A stretch of 64,000 nt of DNA from Rhodococcus sp. ARC_M6 (GCF_022810305.1 NZ_JALGQH010000002.1:186001-250000), one strand, 5' to 3'; numbered from the stretch's first letter, positions 25,467 through 35,949 are shown. The notes: generated by a model not told the origin, from the sequence alone. Program-made: numbers and translations.

Positions 25467-26489
25467 TCAACGAATAGAACGTACGGCCGGGTCTTCGGTT
25501 CCGTCTGCAATAGTCGCAGCTTCTGCAAGCAGATTTGCCAGGTCAAGCGGGTAAACAGGTTCCCCGGATTTGGAAAGTTCCCGGATGTCATCGGCGCTAC
25601 ACCAACGGAAGCCGGAAATTGCTCGCTGCTCCAACTCGGTGTGGCCCTTGAATACGGGCGTGAAACCGTGTGTGCGCGTGGTGAAGAAGAGCTCTTCGCT
25701 TCGGATTAACTCCCCGTCGAACGGGAAAATTGCGACGCGACGCCACAGTGGACCCCGAAGGTCCTCTCCCGTGACAACCAATCCAGTTTCCTCGGCGATT
25801 TCACGAACTGCAGCCGCGCGGAGGTGCTCACCACGCTCCAATCCCCCGCCCACCGTGAACCAGAAATGCGAGTTCGGAATCTGCGGATCGTGTCCGCGAA
25901 GCAGCAGCACCCGGTCCAGCTCGTCGAGCAGAACGACGCGCGCCGAGGTTCGTGACGTGTCGACGGTAATTCCCTCGGGCACCGCAGCCGCCGTCGTCCG
26001 CTCGGAGATCTCGAAATACTGTGGCAGCGGTGCTGTTCCACCAAGGTGGAGCCAGCGGACAAGCCTTCGGGTTCGAAGCGCGAGAGTGTCGCGGACGGCG
26101 TCGTTGTGGAAACGACGTGCAATCAGTACCCGAGCCTCGGCGTCCGCCAACTCGGCAACAAGCTGGGGCCGCAGAGACGTAGTTCCATAGGCAGCCAAAG
26201 CGTTGGAGAGCTTGTTCTCCGCCAGCTCTCGGTCCGGCCGATCAGCCCGCTCGGCCGCGTCAGCCAAGGTCACGAACCTTCGGGCGTCATCAGCGCTCAT
26301 GTCGACGGCAGCGGCACGAACCACGGCAGCACGCCGCGACAACGCTGCATCGAGCGCCAGCCACGACTGGTCTGAACGGACATGCAGTCGGTCCAGCCGG
26401 TTAGCCGTCCCGTAGGCCCACAGCCCGATGACCAGAACAATGGCGGCAACGAGTCCGAGGACAAAAATTGTGAGTGCAGAGAAAGTCAC
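25467..26489 (-). CDS. Membrane-anchored NUDIX hydrolase
   Basis: A 340-residue protein with an N-terminal membrane helix (FVLGLVAAIVLVIGLWAYG), a central LemA-like helical region, and a C-terminal Nudix domain with a complete box in GLERGEHLRAAAVREIAEETGL. The Nudix box binds Mg2+ and hydrolyses nucleoside diphosphate-linked substrates. The position directly after pimA matches the M. tuberculosis Rv2609c locus. Its start overlaps the pimA stop by 4 bases. Confidence 0.9.
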   Translation of the reverse strand: MTFSALTIFVLGLVAAIVLVIGLWAYGTANRLDRLHVRSDQSWLALDAALSRRAAVVRAAAVDMSADDARRFVTLADAAERADRPDRELAENKLSNALAAYGTTSLRPQLVAELADAEARVLIARRFHNDAVRDTLALRTRRLVRWLHLGGTAPLPQYFEISERTTAAAVPEGITVDTSRTSARVVLLDELDRVLLLRGHDPQIPNSHFWFTVGGGLERGEHLRAAAVREIAEETGLVVTGEDLRGPLWRRVAIFPFDGELIRSEELFFTTRTHGFTPVFKGHTELEQRAISGFRWCSADDIRELSKSGEPVYPLDLANLLAEAATIADGTEDPAVRSIR

Positions 26490-27613
26490 GATCCCACCAC
26501 ACGCACGCCGGTACCGCCCACCGTCACTGTCTCGTACACACGAAGAATCTGCTCAGCAACAACCGGCCAGTCATATTCGGAGACAACAGCGGTCGCCGTA
26601 TTGACCAATGCCCGCCGCCGGTCCGGATCACCGAGAACCGAGTCGATCGCCTCCGCGAGAGCATCAGAATTCCCGATCGGAACCAACAATCCGGCTTGAC
26701 CGTCACGCAGTACCCGGCGGAATGCGTCGAGCTCGCTGGCTACCACGGCAGTACCGGCAGCCATCGCCTCGACCAACACGATTCCGAAGCTCTCCCCACC
26801 CAGGTTCGGCGCGCAGTACACGTCGACGCTACGAAGCGCCGACGCCTTCTCCTCGTCACTGACCTGGCCGAGGAGACGCAAATGCTTGAAGTACTTGCCG
26901 GCATCCTTGCGAAGTTTTTCCTCGTCCCCGCGCCCCACCACAATGACTTCGAGGTCGGGATAGCGCTCGACCAGCGTCGGCAATGCACCGAGCAGCACGG
27001 CCATCCCCTTGCGTGGTTCGTCGTAGCGACCGAGGAACAGGACCGTCCCACCTTCACGCGGATAACCCGGTAGGAGTGCCGCGTTGGCAAACGCGGAAAC
27101 ATCGACGCCGTTCGGGATCTCTACAGCATCGGATCCGAGAGATTCGACCTGCCAGCGACGCGCCAACTCCGAGACTGCAATGCGTCCGCTGATCTTTTCC
27201 AGGTACGGAGCCAGAACACCTTGAAAGGTGCTCAGTGCCAATGATTTTGTCGTCGACGTGTGGAATGTGGCAACGATGGGTCCTTCGGCGATACGCAACG
27301 CCAGCATCGACAAGCTGGGTGCGTTCGGTTCATGGATGTGCAGGACGTCGAAGTCACCGTCGGCAATGAACTTACGCAGTCGCGCATTGGCGGTAGGACC
27401 GAAAGACAAACGAGCTACCGAACCGTTGTACGGAATCGCGACAGCCTTACCGGCGGAGACAACGAAGTTCGGCAGTTCGTCGTCGTCCGACGACGGCGCC
27501 AGGACACTGACCTTGTGGCCACGTTCGATCAGAACCTCGGCCAGGTCCACCACGTGCGCCTGCACCCCACCGGGTACGTCGAACGAATACGGGCAGATCA
27601 TGCCGATTTTCAT
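26486..27613 (-). CDS. pimA: Phosphatidylinositol alpha-mannosyltransferase PimA
   Basis: PimA transfers the first mannose from GDP-mannose to phosphatidylinositol in the synthesis of PIMs, lipomannan and lipoarabinomannan. The 375 residues are a GT-B GT4 enzyme: MKIGMICPYSFDVPGGVQAHV at the N-terminus, LHIHEPNAPSLS, and the C-terminal donor site NLGGESFGIVLVEAMAAGTAVVASEL with the EX7E pattern. It is coupled by 4-base overlaps with patA upstream and the NUDIX gene downstream. Confidence 0.97.
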   Translation of the reverse strand: MKIGMICPYSFDVPGGVQAHVVDLAEVLIERGHKVSVLAPSSDDDELPNFVVSAGKAVAIPYNGSVARLSFGPTANARLRKFIADGDFDVLHIHEPNAPSLSMLALRIAEGPIVATFHTSTTKSLALSTFQGVLAPYLEKISGRIAVSELARRWQVESLGSDAVEIPNGVDVSAFANAALLPGYPREGGTVLFLGRYDEPRKGMAVLLGALPTLVERYPDLEVIVVGRGDEEKLRKDAGKYFKHLRLLGQVSDEEKASALRSVDVYCAPNLGGESFGIVLVEAMAAGTAVVASELDAFRRVLRDGQAGLLVPIGNSDALAEAIDSVLGDPDRRRALVNTATAVVSEYDWPVVAEQILRVYETVTVGGTGVRVVGS

Positions 27614-28512
27614 TCACCCTCCATACGGGCGAGCCGCGATTCGGAGAGGTCGGAACGCCAGAGCGGTTGCAACATGTGCCAATCCGCCGGGTGGGCCGCA
27701 ATATTGATCGCAAACTGGTCTGCGAGCGCCTGAGTAGCCGGGCCGACTCCGCCGGACACGTCGATGGGCGGATCGACCTTGAATCCCCAACCGTCGGGTG
27801 TGAACCAGCAGTGGACGGGAAGCAGATGGGCACCGGTGTCGATGGCCAGTTTTGCCGGACCGGCCGGCATCCGGGTCGGTTCACCGAAGAAATTGACGGG
27901 CACACCGTGCTTCGCCAAGTCCCGCTCGCCGAGTAGGCAGACGATCCGGTTGTCCCGCAACCGCTTCGCGAGCTCCACGAACGGCGGCTGCTCGCCGCCG
28001 CTGAGCGGAAACACCTCGAATCCGAGGCTCTCTCGGTAGTCGACAAATCGTTGATACAGCGATTCCGGCTTCAAACGTTCTGCGACAGTGGAGAAGCCGT
28101 TCCAGTACTGGGCACACCAGACCCCCGCCATATCCCAGTTCCCGCTGTGAGGCAGAGCCAGGATGGCACCGTTGCCGGCTGCGATCGCCGCCTCGAGGTG
28201 TTCCTTCCCTTCGATCAGCGAATCCAGCGACTTACCCGTTTCCACAAGATCCATCGACGGTAGACGGAACGCCTCACGCCAGTACCGTGCGTATGAGCGC
28301 ATCGAGTCCTTGATCAACTGATCCGGGACGTTCTCGGGAGTTGTGCCGAGCACGCGAGCCAAGTTGCGACGCAACTGTTCCGGTCCACCCTTTCGGACCG
28401 CAAAATCAGCGCCGGCGTCAAAAAGCTTGACTGCCACCGACTCCGGAAGACTGCGAACCAGGCGCCAACCAGCGGCGTAACCCAGATCGGTAGCGCGCTC
28501 GGCAACACTCAC
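27610..28512 (-). CDS. patA: Phosphatidylinositol mannoside acyltransferase
   Basis: PatA acylates the mannose of PIM1/PIM2. The 300-residue protein belongs to the LpxL/HtrB-like acyltransferase family with the catalytic HX4D motif in LALPHSGNWDMAGVW. FFGEPTRMPAGPAKLAIDTGAHLLPVH is the usual acceptor region. Its context between pgsA and pimA is the same as in all mycolic-acid bacteria. Confidence 0.95.
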   Translation of the reverse strand: MSVAERATDLGYAAGWRLVRSLPESVAVKLFDAGADFAVRKGGPEQLRRNLARVLGTTPENVPDQLIKDSMRSYARYWREAFRLPSMDLVETGKSLDSLIEGKEHLEAAIAAGNGAILALPHSGNWDMAGVWCAQYWNGFSTVAERLKPESLYQRFVDYRESLGFEVFPLSGGEQPPFVELAKRLRDNRIVCLLGERDLAKHGVPVNFFGEPTRMPAGPAKLAIDTGAHLLPVHCWFTPDGWGFKVDPPIDVSGGVGPATQALADQFAINIAAHPADWHMLQPLWRSDLSESRLARMEGE

Positions 28513-29168
28513 TTGTCGGACTCACCTTCAGTCTTGGGTGCCGGCGGTGTGATCGGCAGAAGCTCCCGAGCCCCCGGCGAATTCCGCACCGCGAGCACCC
28601 GCTGGAAAACTGTCACGATACTGCCCGCAGCGAGAACCCACATGGCGATGTGGATTGCCCAGGGCAATCCGAGTCCTGTGAGACCGGCACCCGCGAGCAC
28701 GATGACCAGCCGGTCCGGACGCTCGATCCAGCCGCCGTCCGCAGTCAGTCCACTCGCTTCGGCGCGAGCCTTCGCGTAGGAAATGACCTGCGACGTGACG
28801 AGGCAGATGAGCGTCGCCACCAACAGCCATTTGTTGTTCTCGTGGTACACCGCCCACCACGCCAAGCCGGCGAAGATCGCGCCGTCGGCAACTCGGTCAC
28901 ACGTGGCGTCGAGAACCGCGCCGTAGCGCGTTCCGCCGCCACGCGCACGGGCCATCGCACCGTCCAACATGTCGAACATGACAAAGAACCAGATGAAGAT
29001 AGTTCCCCAGAACAAGTGTCCGGACGGGAACAGCGTCACCGCACCGGCAACCGTCGCGACCGTTCCGATGATTGTCACGGCATCGGGGGTCAAACCGGTC
29101 TTGATCAGCGCTTGACCCATCGGTGCCGTCACCTTGGACACCGATGCTCGTCCGAAGATACTCAGCAC
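28509..29168 (-). CDS. pgsA: Phosphatidylinositol phosphate synthase (CDP-alcohol phosphatidyltransferase)
   Basis: A 219-residue membrane enzyme that makes phosphatidylinositol phosphate from CDP-diacylglycerol and inositol 1-phosphate. The family motif D-x2-D-G-x2-A-R-x8-G-x3-D-x3-D is complete in DMLDGAMARARGGG followed by YGAVLDATCD. Six hydrophobic segments are present. It lies 27 bases after the HIT gene and overlaps patA by 4 bases. It supplies the substrate of PimA. Confidence 0.95.
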   Translation of the reverse strand: MLSIFGRASVSKVTAPMGQALIKTGLTPDAVTIIGTVATVAGAVTLFPSGHLFWGTIFIWFFVMFDMLDGAMARARGGGTRYGAVLDATCDRVADGAIFAGLAWWAVYHENNKWLLVATLICLVTSQVISYAKARAEASGLTADGGWIERPDRLVIVLAGAGLTGLGLPWAIHIAMWVLAAGSIVTVFQRVLAVRNSPGARELLPITPPAPKTEGESDK

Positions 29169-29195
29169 CGAACAGCCCCTTCTCGCGACAAATTG

Positions 29196-29750
29196 TCAGT
29201 CATTCCAGGCCCGTGCCAGTAGCCCTCGGGTGTCACGCAACAGCTGCGGCATGACCTTCACCCCACTCAGAACGGTAATGAAGTTGGCGTCACCGCCCCA
29301 GCGAGGAACCACATGCTGATGCAGATGCTCGGCCAGCGACCCACCGGCCGCGGCACCGAGGTTGAGGCCGACGTTGAAACCATGTGGGTTGGACACCCGC
29401 TTGATCACGCGCAGCGCCTGCTGGGTGAACGCCATCAACTCGGCGCTTTCCTCCGGCGTCAAATCCTCGAGTGCTGCGACCTTGCGGTACGGAACCACCA
29501 TCAGGTGGCCCGGATTGTACGGGTACAGGTTCAAAACCGCATACACGTGTTCGCCGCGCGCGACGATCAATCCCTCTTCGTCAGCCATCTTGGGAATCTC
29601 GATGAACGGTTCGTTGGGTACGCCCGGCGTCTTGGGTGCCTCCGCGATGTAAGACATGCGGTGCGGCGACCAAATACGTTGCAGATGATCGGGATCGCCG
29701 ACGCCGTGGTCGATCAGCGAACCCGGGCCATCGTCATCCGGCGTTGTCAT
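29196..29750 (-). CDS. HIT domain protein, AP4A phosphorylase-like
   Basis: A 184-residue HIT-family protein from the ATG at 29748-29750. The catalytic histidine triad is in [13 protein letters not shown], and the nucleotide-binding stretch is [17 protein letters not shown]. The M. tuberculosis gene at this position (Rv2613c) is an AP4A phosphorylase. The gene starts inside the thrS stop codon. Confidence 0.92.
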   Translation of the reverse strand: MTTPDDDGPGSLIDHGVGDPDHLQRIWSPHRMSYIAEAPKTPGVPNEPFIEIPKMADEEGLIVARGEHVYAVLNLYPYNPGHLMVVPYRKVAALEDLTPEESAELMAFTQQALRVIKRVSNPHGFNVGLNLGAAAGGSLAEHLHQHVVPRWGGDANFITVLSGVKVMPQLLRDTRGLLARAWND

Positions 29751-31804
29751 GGCGCCACACTTGGCTGCACCAGTTCGGCAGTCGGAGAAGCATTTTCGCG
29801 GCGCGCAATCCATTCGGTGATGATTCGAACTGCGTCGTCGACAGGGATACCGTTGATCTGGGTGCCGTCGCGGAAACGGAAGCTGACAGCGCCGGCTTCC
29901 ACGTCACGCTCGCCTGCGAGGAGCATGAACGGAACCTTCTGCGTGGTGTGGTTGCGGATCTTCTTCTGCATCCGGTCGTCGCTGAAATCGACCTCGGCGC
30001 GCACGCCGGCCGACTTGAGCTTCTTGGTGACGTCGAAGAGATGATCGGCGAAGGCCTCGGCCACCGGGATTCCGACAACCTGCACGGGAGCCAGCCAGGC
30101 CGGGAAAGCACCGGCGTAATGCTCGGTCAACACACCGAAGAACCGCTCGATCGAGCCGAACAGCGCACGGTGAATCATGACCGGACGGGTCTTGACGCCG
30201 TCGTTGCCGGTGTATTCGAGGTCGAAACGCTCCGGCAGGTTGAAGTCGAGCTGAATGGTGGACATCTGCCAGGTGCGGCCGAGCGCGTCCTTGACCTGAA
30301 CCGAGATCTTGGGGCCGTAGAACGCAGCTCCGCCCGGGTCCGGAACCAACGTCAGACCGGAAGCCTGACCGACCTCGGCCAGTGTCGCGGTTGCTTCTTC
30401 CCAAACCTCGTCGCTGCCGACGAACTTGTCCGGGTTCTTGGTGGACAGCTCGAGGTAGAAGTCGTCGAGACCGTAGTCCTTGAGCAGTGCGAGAACGAAC
30501 TGCAGGGTGGTGGTGAGCTCGTCGCGCATCTGCTCACGGGTGCAGTAGATGTGCGCGTCGTCCTGAGTCATGCCACGCACGCGAGTCAGACCGTGAATGA
30601 CACCGGACTTCTCGTAGCGGTACACGGAACCGAATTCGAAGAGCCGCAACGGCAATTCTCGGTACGAGCGGCCACGCGCACGGAAGATCAGGTTGTGCAT
30701 CGGGCAGTTCATCGGCTTGAGGTAGTAATCCTGGCCCGGCTTACGCACGGTGCCGTCCTCGTTCAATTCCTCGTCGACGTGCATCGCCGGGAACATTCCG
30801 TCCTTGTACCAGTCAAGATGACCGGAAACCTCGTACAGATGTCCCTTGGTGATGTGCGGGGTGTTGACGAACTCGTAGCCGGCCTCGATATGACGGCTAC
30901 GTGAGTAGTTCTCCATCTCGGTGCGGATGATTCCGCCCTTGGGGTGGAAGACCGGCAGGCCGGAGCCCAACTCGTCAGGGAAGCTGAATAGGTCAAGCTC
31001 GGTACCGAGCTTGCGGTGATCGCGACGCTCGGCCTCGGCGAGGAGTTCGAGGTACTGATCCTGCGCTTCGGTGGACTCCCAGGCGGTGCCGTAGACACGC
31101 TGAAGATCAGCGTTGTCCTGGTTGCCGCGCCAGTATGCCGCAGAACTGCGGGTCAGCTTGAAAGCGGGGATGTGCTTGGTGGTCGGGATGTGCGGACCAC
31201 GGCACAGATCGGACCAGATGGTGTCGCCGGTACGCGGATCGAGATTGTCGTAGATGGTCAGCTCGTTGCCGCCCACCTCCATGACCTCGGGGTCGTCGAT
31301 GCCGGACTTGTCGTTGATGAGCTCGAGCTTGAACGGCTCGTTCGCCAACTCGGCCTGCGCGTCCTCGATCGAGTCGACAACACGACGCGAGAATCGCTGC
31401 GATCCTTTGATGATCTGCTTCATCCGCTTTTCGAGCTTGGTCAGATCTTCCGGGGTGAACGGACGATCGACCGCGAAGTCGTAGTAGAAGCCGTCGGTGA
31501 TCGGCGGGCCGATGCCCAGCTTCGCGTCGGGGAATTCCTTCTGCACTGCCTGCGCCAGAACGTGAGCAGCCGAGTGGCGGATAACGCTGCGGCCGTCGTC
31601 GGTGGACGCGGCAACCGGTTCGACCTCGACATCGACGTCAGGAGTCCACGAAAGGTCCTTGAGCGTGCCTTCACTGTCACGAACAACAACGATGACGTCC
31701 GGGCCCTTAGTGGGGAATCCTGCTTCACGAACCGCTGTCCCGGCGGTCGTCCCCGCGGGCACCCGAAGTGGGGCGGCTGAGTGCTCTGGCGCGGGACTGG
31801 TCAC
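29747..31804 (-). CDS. thrS: Threonyl-tRNA synthetase
   Basis: A 685-residue class II synthetase with the N-terminal TGS domain (residues 1-75), the editing domain with its metal-binding histidine motif ([17 protein letters not shown]), the catalytic core ([34 protein letters not shown] with zinc Cys; [50 protein letters not shown]) and the anticodon-binding domain. It heads the operon that continues to the NUDIX gene. No T-box leader is visible upstream. Confidence 0.97.
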   Translation of the reverse strand: MTSPAPEHSAAPLRVPAGTTAGTAVREAGFPTKGPDVIVVVRDSEGTLKDLSWTPDVDVEVEPVAASTDDGRSVIRHSAAHVLAQAVQKEFPDAKLGIGPPITDGFYYDFAVDRPFTPEDLTKLEKRMKQIIKGSQRFSRRVVDSIEDAQAELANEPFKLELINDKSGIDDPEVMEVGGNELTIYDNLDPRTGDTIWSDLCRGPHIPTTKHIPAFKLTRSSAAYWRGNQDNADLQRVYGTAWESTEAQDQYLELLAEAERRDHRKLGTELDLFSFPDELGSGLPVFHPKGGIIRTEMENYSRSRHIEAGYEFVNTPHITKGHLYEVSGHLDWYKDGMFPAMHVDEELNEDGTVRKPGQDYYLKPMNCPMHNLIFRARGRSYRELPLRLFEFGSVYRYEKSGVIHGLTRVRGMTQDDAHIYCTREQMRDELTTTLQFVLALLKDYGLDDFYLELSTKNPDKFVGSDEVWEEATATLAEVGQASGLTLVPDPGGAAFYGPKISVQVKDALGRTWQMSTIQLDFNLPERFDLEYTGNDGVKTRPVMIHRALFGSIERFFGVLTEHYAGAFPAWLAPVQVVGIPVAEAFADHLFDVTKKLKSAGVRAEVDFSDDRMQKKIRNHTTQKVPFMLLAGERDVEAGAVSFRFRDGTQINGIPVDDAVRIITEWIARRENASPTAELVQPSVAP

Positions 31805-31936
31805 GGCGATGTGCTCCTAATGTATTTGCGGCAAGTAAGACGTGCGTATCGCTCGATGAGGACGCGCGCACGATCATGTTATCGGCCCCGCCGTACCGAC
31901 GAGTCAACCGAGTGAAGTTAACAAGCGACTTTCACG

Positions 31937-32389
31937 TCAGAGAGGTGACTCGAGCCACGAGTAGTCCAGACCGACCCACGTTCCGAGCAGGTGGAAGGTG
32001 CCGAGAACCCACAGAGTTGCCATCACGACCACGGTGGTGAACAAAACGCCTAGACCTTTGACGATCAAGGACTGCTTGCCGAACCACGTCATGAATCGGT
32101 CGTAGCGCGCTTTGGCGAAATGCAGGAGCCTATGAGCCCAAGCGAACTCCGACGCGAGTATTCCGAGGCCGGCAAAGACAATGAGCCAGCCCGGTCCCGG
32201 GTACGGAATGGTGACGACGCCGACTGCGAGCACGATCAGGCCGATAACTCCCACGCCGATTCGGTACGCGAGGTTCAAACTCGGACGAGCTGCGATATGC
32301 GCCCGCCACCGATGCCAGCGGGACTCGGCTTCCTGGAAGGGCGACAGATCGGAATCGTCGACGTGAGTGTCGACCTCTTCGGTACTCAA
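31937..32389 (-). CDS. TIGR02611 family membrane protein
   Basis: A 150-residue actinobacterial membrane protein with the TIGR02611 signature (VGVIGLIVLAVGVVTIPYPGPGWLIVFAGLGILASEFAWAHRLLHFAK). Three hydrophobic segments follow an acidic, Trp/Arg-rich N-terminus. Function unknown. It is the last chromosomal gene before the island boundary. Confidence 0.9.
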   Translation of the reverse strand: MSTEEVDTHVDDSDLSPFQEAESRWHRWRAHIAARPSLNLAYRIGVGVIGLIVLAVGVVTIPYPGPGWLIVFAGLGILASEFAWAHRLLHFAKARYDRFMTWFGKQSLIVKGLGVLFTTVVVMATLWVLGTFHLLGTWVGLDYSWLESPL

Positions 32390-32485
32390 CGTCCCTCACC
32401 TATTTCCGTCACGTATGTGTGTGTCAGCAACCAGGCTACCGAAACGTCCTCTCCGACTTGCAGTCGAAAGAACACCCGGAGACGA

Positions 32486-32519
32486 CTGAAGGCGTCCCCG
32501 TAATCGGGAACGCCTTCAG
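32486..32519. terminator. Strong hairpin just outside the island
   Basis: CTGAAGGCGTCCCCG (32486-32500), loop TAAT, CGGGAACGCCTTCAG (32505-32519) pair over 15 positions with one mismatch. It lies on the chromosomal side, 9 bases from the distal tRNA-derived repeat. It is therefore best read as the original terminator of the tRNA-Val gene before the island inserted. Confidence 0.65.
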
Positions 32520-32527
32520 TTCCTCCT

Positions 32528-32552
32528 GTGGTCCCGGCTGGGATCGAACCAG
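32528..32552. repeat. Distal attachment site, 25-bp copy of tRNA-Val 3' end
   Basis: The 25 bases GTGGTCCCGGCTGG...AACCAG are identical to 62046-62070, the 3' part of the tRNA-Val(CAC) gene on the minus strand. After this copy the sequence no longer resembles a tRNA. It marks the left end of the island. Confidence 0.88.
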
Positions 32553-32685
32553 ATGTTATATACCTGCTCGGAGCAGCTAACCATAAGGTCAGAGGCGCCG
32601 AGGAGTGCCACACCGTGCCTAGATATGCCAACTTCTGACACTCTAGGTCCCACAGAGGGCCCACGAAATCAAGGAAAACAGCTGC

Positions 32686-33108
32686 ATGGCCAGAAAAGTC
32701 TTCGGACGTATTGAAAAGTTGCCGTCAGGCCGGTATCGAGCCCGCCACCCCAACCCCACTCCGGGGAGCGCGGAACGTATCCCGGCACCCAGCACGTTCA
32801 GCACGAAAGGCGCGGCACAGACCTGGCTGAACACGCGGCAGGATGCAATCGCCGGGGGCACCTGGGTACACCCAGATGACGCTGCCGTGGCACGTCAAGC
32901 TACTCAGGCCGAGGATGCACGTAAAGCTGTCGCGTTCGGTGTGTACGCCGAAAAATGGGTCGCCACCAGGACCAATAGCACGGGCGAGCCGCTACGCCCC
33001 TGCTCTTACTCGAGTGCATCGTCGACTGTCACGAAAGGGGTTCTGCGATCACCAATTCTCGGCCAGCGCCCGCTGATATCGCTTTGGCGATCACGGCCGC
33101 CACGGTAA
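32686..33108 (+). pseudogene. Phage-type integrase, N-terminal remnant
   Basis: The reading frame MARKVFGRIEKLPSGRYRARHPNP..FSTKGAAQTWLNTRQDAI..VAFGVYAEKWVATRTN is the arm-type and core-binding N-terminus of a tyrosine integrase. After GEPLRP the correct reading seems to move to another frame (GFCDHQF), and the whole catalytic domain is absent. Its position 130 bases from the attachment repeat is where an integrase gene is expected. Confidence 0.75.
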
Positions 33109-33446
33109 CCGCCCCAGACCCGCCGCGAAGCACGTTGCTCACCAAGCCCCGACTTCACTCTGTTCACAAGTTGCCTCTCACCTCCGGAGCTGTCACGGAT
33201 AACCACGGTCGAGACTGGGTACCACGACGACGTACGCCTCCTGTTTCAGGAGGGAAATGCACACTGAGTGACGGGATGCGCGTAGGCGGTCATACGTCGA
33301 ACATCAACGTTCCGAATTCGGTACCACAATGCCGAACCCGAAAGTCGCAACCCGGAGCAGTTGAAGCACATCGCGCTCGACACCCCACATCATTTGACAA
33401 GTGTTGTCGGACCACCAGCGGCATCACCTATCGAGATGGAGTGAAA
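33109..33446. other. No gene recognised
   Basis: This stretch follows the integrase remnant. It has no frame with convincing family similarity and is probably decayed element DNA plus the promoter of the lipoprotein gene. Confidence 0.4.
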
Positions 33447-33875
33447 ATGAAAAGAACCATCGCAACGATCGCGATTGCCGGCGCACTAGTGGCCACGGCA
33501 GCCTGCGGAAACGACGACGCAGAAACAGACGTGGACAACGACACCACCAGCGAAGTGACTATGCAAACACCGACTACAACGGCACCGAATCAGAGTTCGA
33601 CGGTGGAGTCAACGGACGACCTGGGAAGAATTGACCAAGCGAAACTCGCCACGTTTGTCGTCGCGTTTCGTACCGGCTACTCGGAACTTGCTCAAGACCG
33701 CGACGATGCGAGTATCGAAGAGATCGTCCTGGAGTCTTGCCAGGACATCGCTGCCGGTGCGGATGAGCAACAAGTCACCGAAGAGATTCGGAACCTCGCT
33801 GCTCACAATGGCAACGAGCCGACAATGGACCAGGCCGAACGGATCTATGACATGGTGACGCCGGCCTGTCCGTGA
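33447..33875 (+). CDS. Small secreted lipoprotein, DUF732-like
   Basis: A 142-residue protein. I chose the ATG at 33447 because it begins a signal peptide (MKRTIATIAIAGALVATAAC) with a GGAG upstream. The frame is open further 5' without similarity. Cys20 would be the lipidated residue after an ATAA/C lipobox that is not ideal at -3. A Thr/Ser/Asp-rich linker leads to a small helical domain with one internal Cys and a C-terminal Cys (MVTPACP), like the DUF732 group of actinobacterial exported proteins. Function unknown. Confidence 0.7.
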   Translation: MKRTIATIAIAGALVATAACGNDDAETDVDNDTTSEVTMQTPTTTAPNQSSTVESTDDLGRIDQAKLATFVVAFRTGYSELAQDRDDASIEEIVLESCQDIAAGADEQQVTEEIRNLAAHNGNEPTMDQAERIYDMVTPACP

Positions 33876-34625
33876 TTGATCCGCGGGTGCGCAACTGCAG
33901 GGCTTGGGCGTGAGATCCAGCGACTGTCGAGCTGAGTCCACGTATGCCAGATTCTCGGGCAATAGTCTTTTCAGCCGGCCGAATCACCCGCAGTTGGTCA
34001 ACTAGATGCGCCCTCACTGTCGTCGAGAAGGACCAGTTGTCGCCATGACGTACTTTCGTGCCACCCGAGCGCGGAATTGTCTGCGCGGACGTCGACAAAC
34101 CTTGCGTGTATGTCTTCCGCACGGTCGATGTTGCGCGTGTCGGTCACATTTCCTGCGTGATCAATCACTCCCTGTGTAGCCATTGCAGGTGGTGTGCCCG
34201 CCGACTGTTCCTTAATCGCCGCAGCGAACCACTCGTCAACCTCGCAGTGCCCGGGACCCGACCAGGCGGGCTCCTCAATTGAACGGTGGATTCTGCGAAT
34301 ATGGCGCCGTTGTCGATGGGGCACAGTTCCTTCGATTCAAAGGCAAGTATCAAGGTCGGTGGACTTCAATCCGATTCGGGGCGGAAAGAATGGCGCCCTT
34401 CGGATTCCGACAACGCCAGGATCGGCCATGTGCATGAGCCCGATCGACCAGCAGTGGGTCCTCTCAAGCGTCGACTTCCATGGTGCGTGACGATATTGCG
34501 CTACTTGGGTAGTTGAGTATGTACTGGAAAGTCACGGACAACAGGTCGCCTGTATTTTGTAATGTTCTGCAGGGCAAGCAGTTTGATGAACCAAACCAGC
34601 TTCCGAGTGCCGAGGCGGCTGGAGA
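33876..34625. other. Long stretch without a clear gene
   Basis: About 750 bases. A minus-strand frame at 33998-34324 (108 codons, CEVDEWFAAAIKEQSAG...SALGWHESTSWRQLVLLDD) reads like protein but I cannot place it in a family. No ribosome binding site or neighbour supports it. The rest shows nothing recognisable. Confidence 0.3.
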
Positions 34626-34650
34626 GGTTTGACGCAAAGGAACAGGGGTA
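34626..34650 (+). promoter_or_regulatory. SigF/SigB-type promoter for the alcohol dehydrogenase
   Basis: GGTTT (34626-34630), 15 bases, GGGTA (34646-34650) followed by G matches the general-stress sigma consensus of actinobacteria. It lies about 105 bases before the GTG of the alcohol dehydrogenase gene. Confidence 0.6.
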
Positions 34651-34755
34651 GCCGATTCGCAAGGCGGCACACACGTCGCCCCCACGAGACTGATTTCGAT
34701 TCGGGCGGTCATTGTCGAACAAGCTCCGATCGGACCATAGGTAAGGAGCACGGGC

Positions 34756-35934
34756 GTGAGAGCAGTGACCTGGCAGGGAAAAAGACATGTCAGTGTCGAT
34801 ACCGTTCCGGATCCGGAGATCCGCGTGCCGACCGATGCGATCGTCGAACTTACTACGACCAATATCTGCGGATCCGACCTCCACCTCTACGAAGTGCTCG
34901 GCGCGTTCATGAACGCCGGGGACATACTCGGGCACGAGCCGATGGGCGTTGTGCGTGAGGTGGGCGACGCGGTCAACGGACTGCACGAAGGCGACCGAGT
35001 GGTCATCCCATTTCAGATTGCCTGCGGCAGGTGCTACATGTGTCACGCCGGTCTGCCGACGCAGTGCGAGACCACCCAGGTTCGAGATAAGGGTTCCGGC
35101 GCAGCACTGTTCGGATACTCCGCGCTCTACGGTCAGGTGCCAGGGGCGCAGGCTCAGTACCTGCGGGTACCGCACGCCCAGTACACCCACATCAAGGTTC
35201 CCGACGGTCCCCCCGACTCCCGTTTCGTCTATCTGTCCGACGTACTACCGACCGCATGGCAGGGCGTCGAGTACGCCTCCATTCCTGCCGGCGGCTCGGT
35301 GGCTGTGCTGGGGCTGGGGCCGATCGGCGACATGGCGGCACGTATCGCCTCGCACCGGGGAGCCAGGGTGATCGCTATCGATCTGGTGCCCGAGCGACTC
35401 GAGCGTGCGCGTGCCCGCGGAATCGAGGTGCTCGATTCGAGCCAGGTGGACAATCTCGGTGACGCAGTGCGAGAGATCACCGACGGTCGGGGTCCCGATT
35501 CGGTGATCGACGCCGTGGGGATGGAGGCACACGGCTCGCCCGGTGCCCGGCTGGTTCAGCAGGCCACGTCGCTGCTTCCCGATCGGATCGCCGGGCCACT
35601 GATGACCCATGCCGGTATTGACCGTCTCCAGGCTCTGCATTCGGCTATCGACATCGTCCGACGCGGCGGCACCATCTCTCTGCTCGGCGTTTACGGAGGG
35701 ATGACAGATCCACTACCTATGCTCACCCTGTTCGACAAGCAAATCCAACTGCGCATGGGACAGGCAAATGTGAAGCGGTGGGCGGACGACATCATGCCAC
35801 TTCTGACCGACGACGACCCACTCGGTGTCGACTCCTTCGCCACCCATGAGCTACCACTCGAAAGTGCCCCCCAGGCGTACGAAATCTTTCAAAAGAAGCA
35901 GGACGGTGCCATCAAAATCCTACTGAAACCGTAA
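34756..35934 (+). CDS. Zinc-dependent alcohol dehydrogenase (formaldehyde-dehydrogenase-like)
   Basis: A 392-residue MDR-family enzyme. The catalytic zinc ligands lie in NICGSDLHLYE and ILGHEPMGVV, and the structural zinc loop has its four Cys in ACGRCYMCHAGLPTQC. NAD binding is shown by VLGLGPIGDMAARIA, and an Asp after it (VIAIDLV) favours NAD. The long insertion before the C-terminal part is typical of the glutathione-independent formaldehyde dehydrogenase-like group. The GTG start has AAGGAG 9 bases upstream. It has the stress-type promoter at 34626-34650. Confidence 0.9.
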   Translation: MRAVTWQGKRHVSVDTVPDPEIRVPTDAIVELTTTNICGSDLHLYEVLGAFMNAGDILGHEPMGVVREVGDAVNGLHEGDRVVIPFQIACGRCYMCHAGLPTQCETTQVRDKGSGAALFGYSALYGQVPGAQAQYLRVPHAQYTHIKVPDGPPDSRFVYLSDVLPTAWQGVEYASIPAGGSVAVLGLGPIGDMAARIASHRGARVIAIDLVPERLERARARGIEVLDSSQVDNLGDAVREITDGRGPDSVIDAVGMEAHGSPGARLVQQATSLLPDRIAGPLMTHAGIDRLQALHSAIDIVRRGGTISLLGVYGGMTDPLPMLTLFDKQIQLRMGQANVKRWADDIMPLLTDDDPLGVDSFATHELPLESAPQAYEIFQKKQDGAIKILLKP

Positions 35935-35949
35935 CTCCCAGGACGGTAT

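Noticed and set aside
32528-32600. A second tRNA-Val gene
   Set aside because: Only the last 25 bases match the tRNA. The following sequence has no anticodon arm or acceptor partner, so it is an attachment-site remnant.
33998-34324. Minus-strand protein of 108 residues
   Set aside because: Protein-like composition, but no ribosome binding site, no family and no supportive neighbour. It is kept only as a remark for the intergenic stretch.
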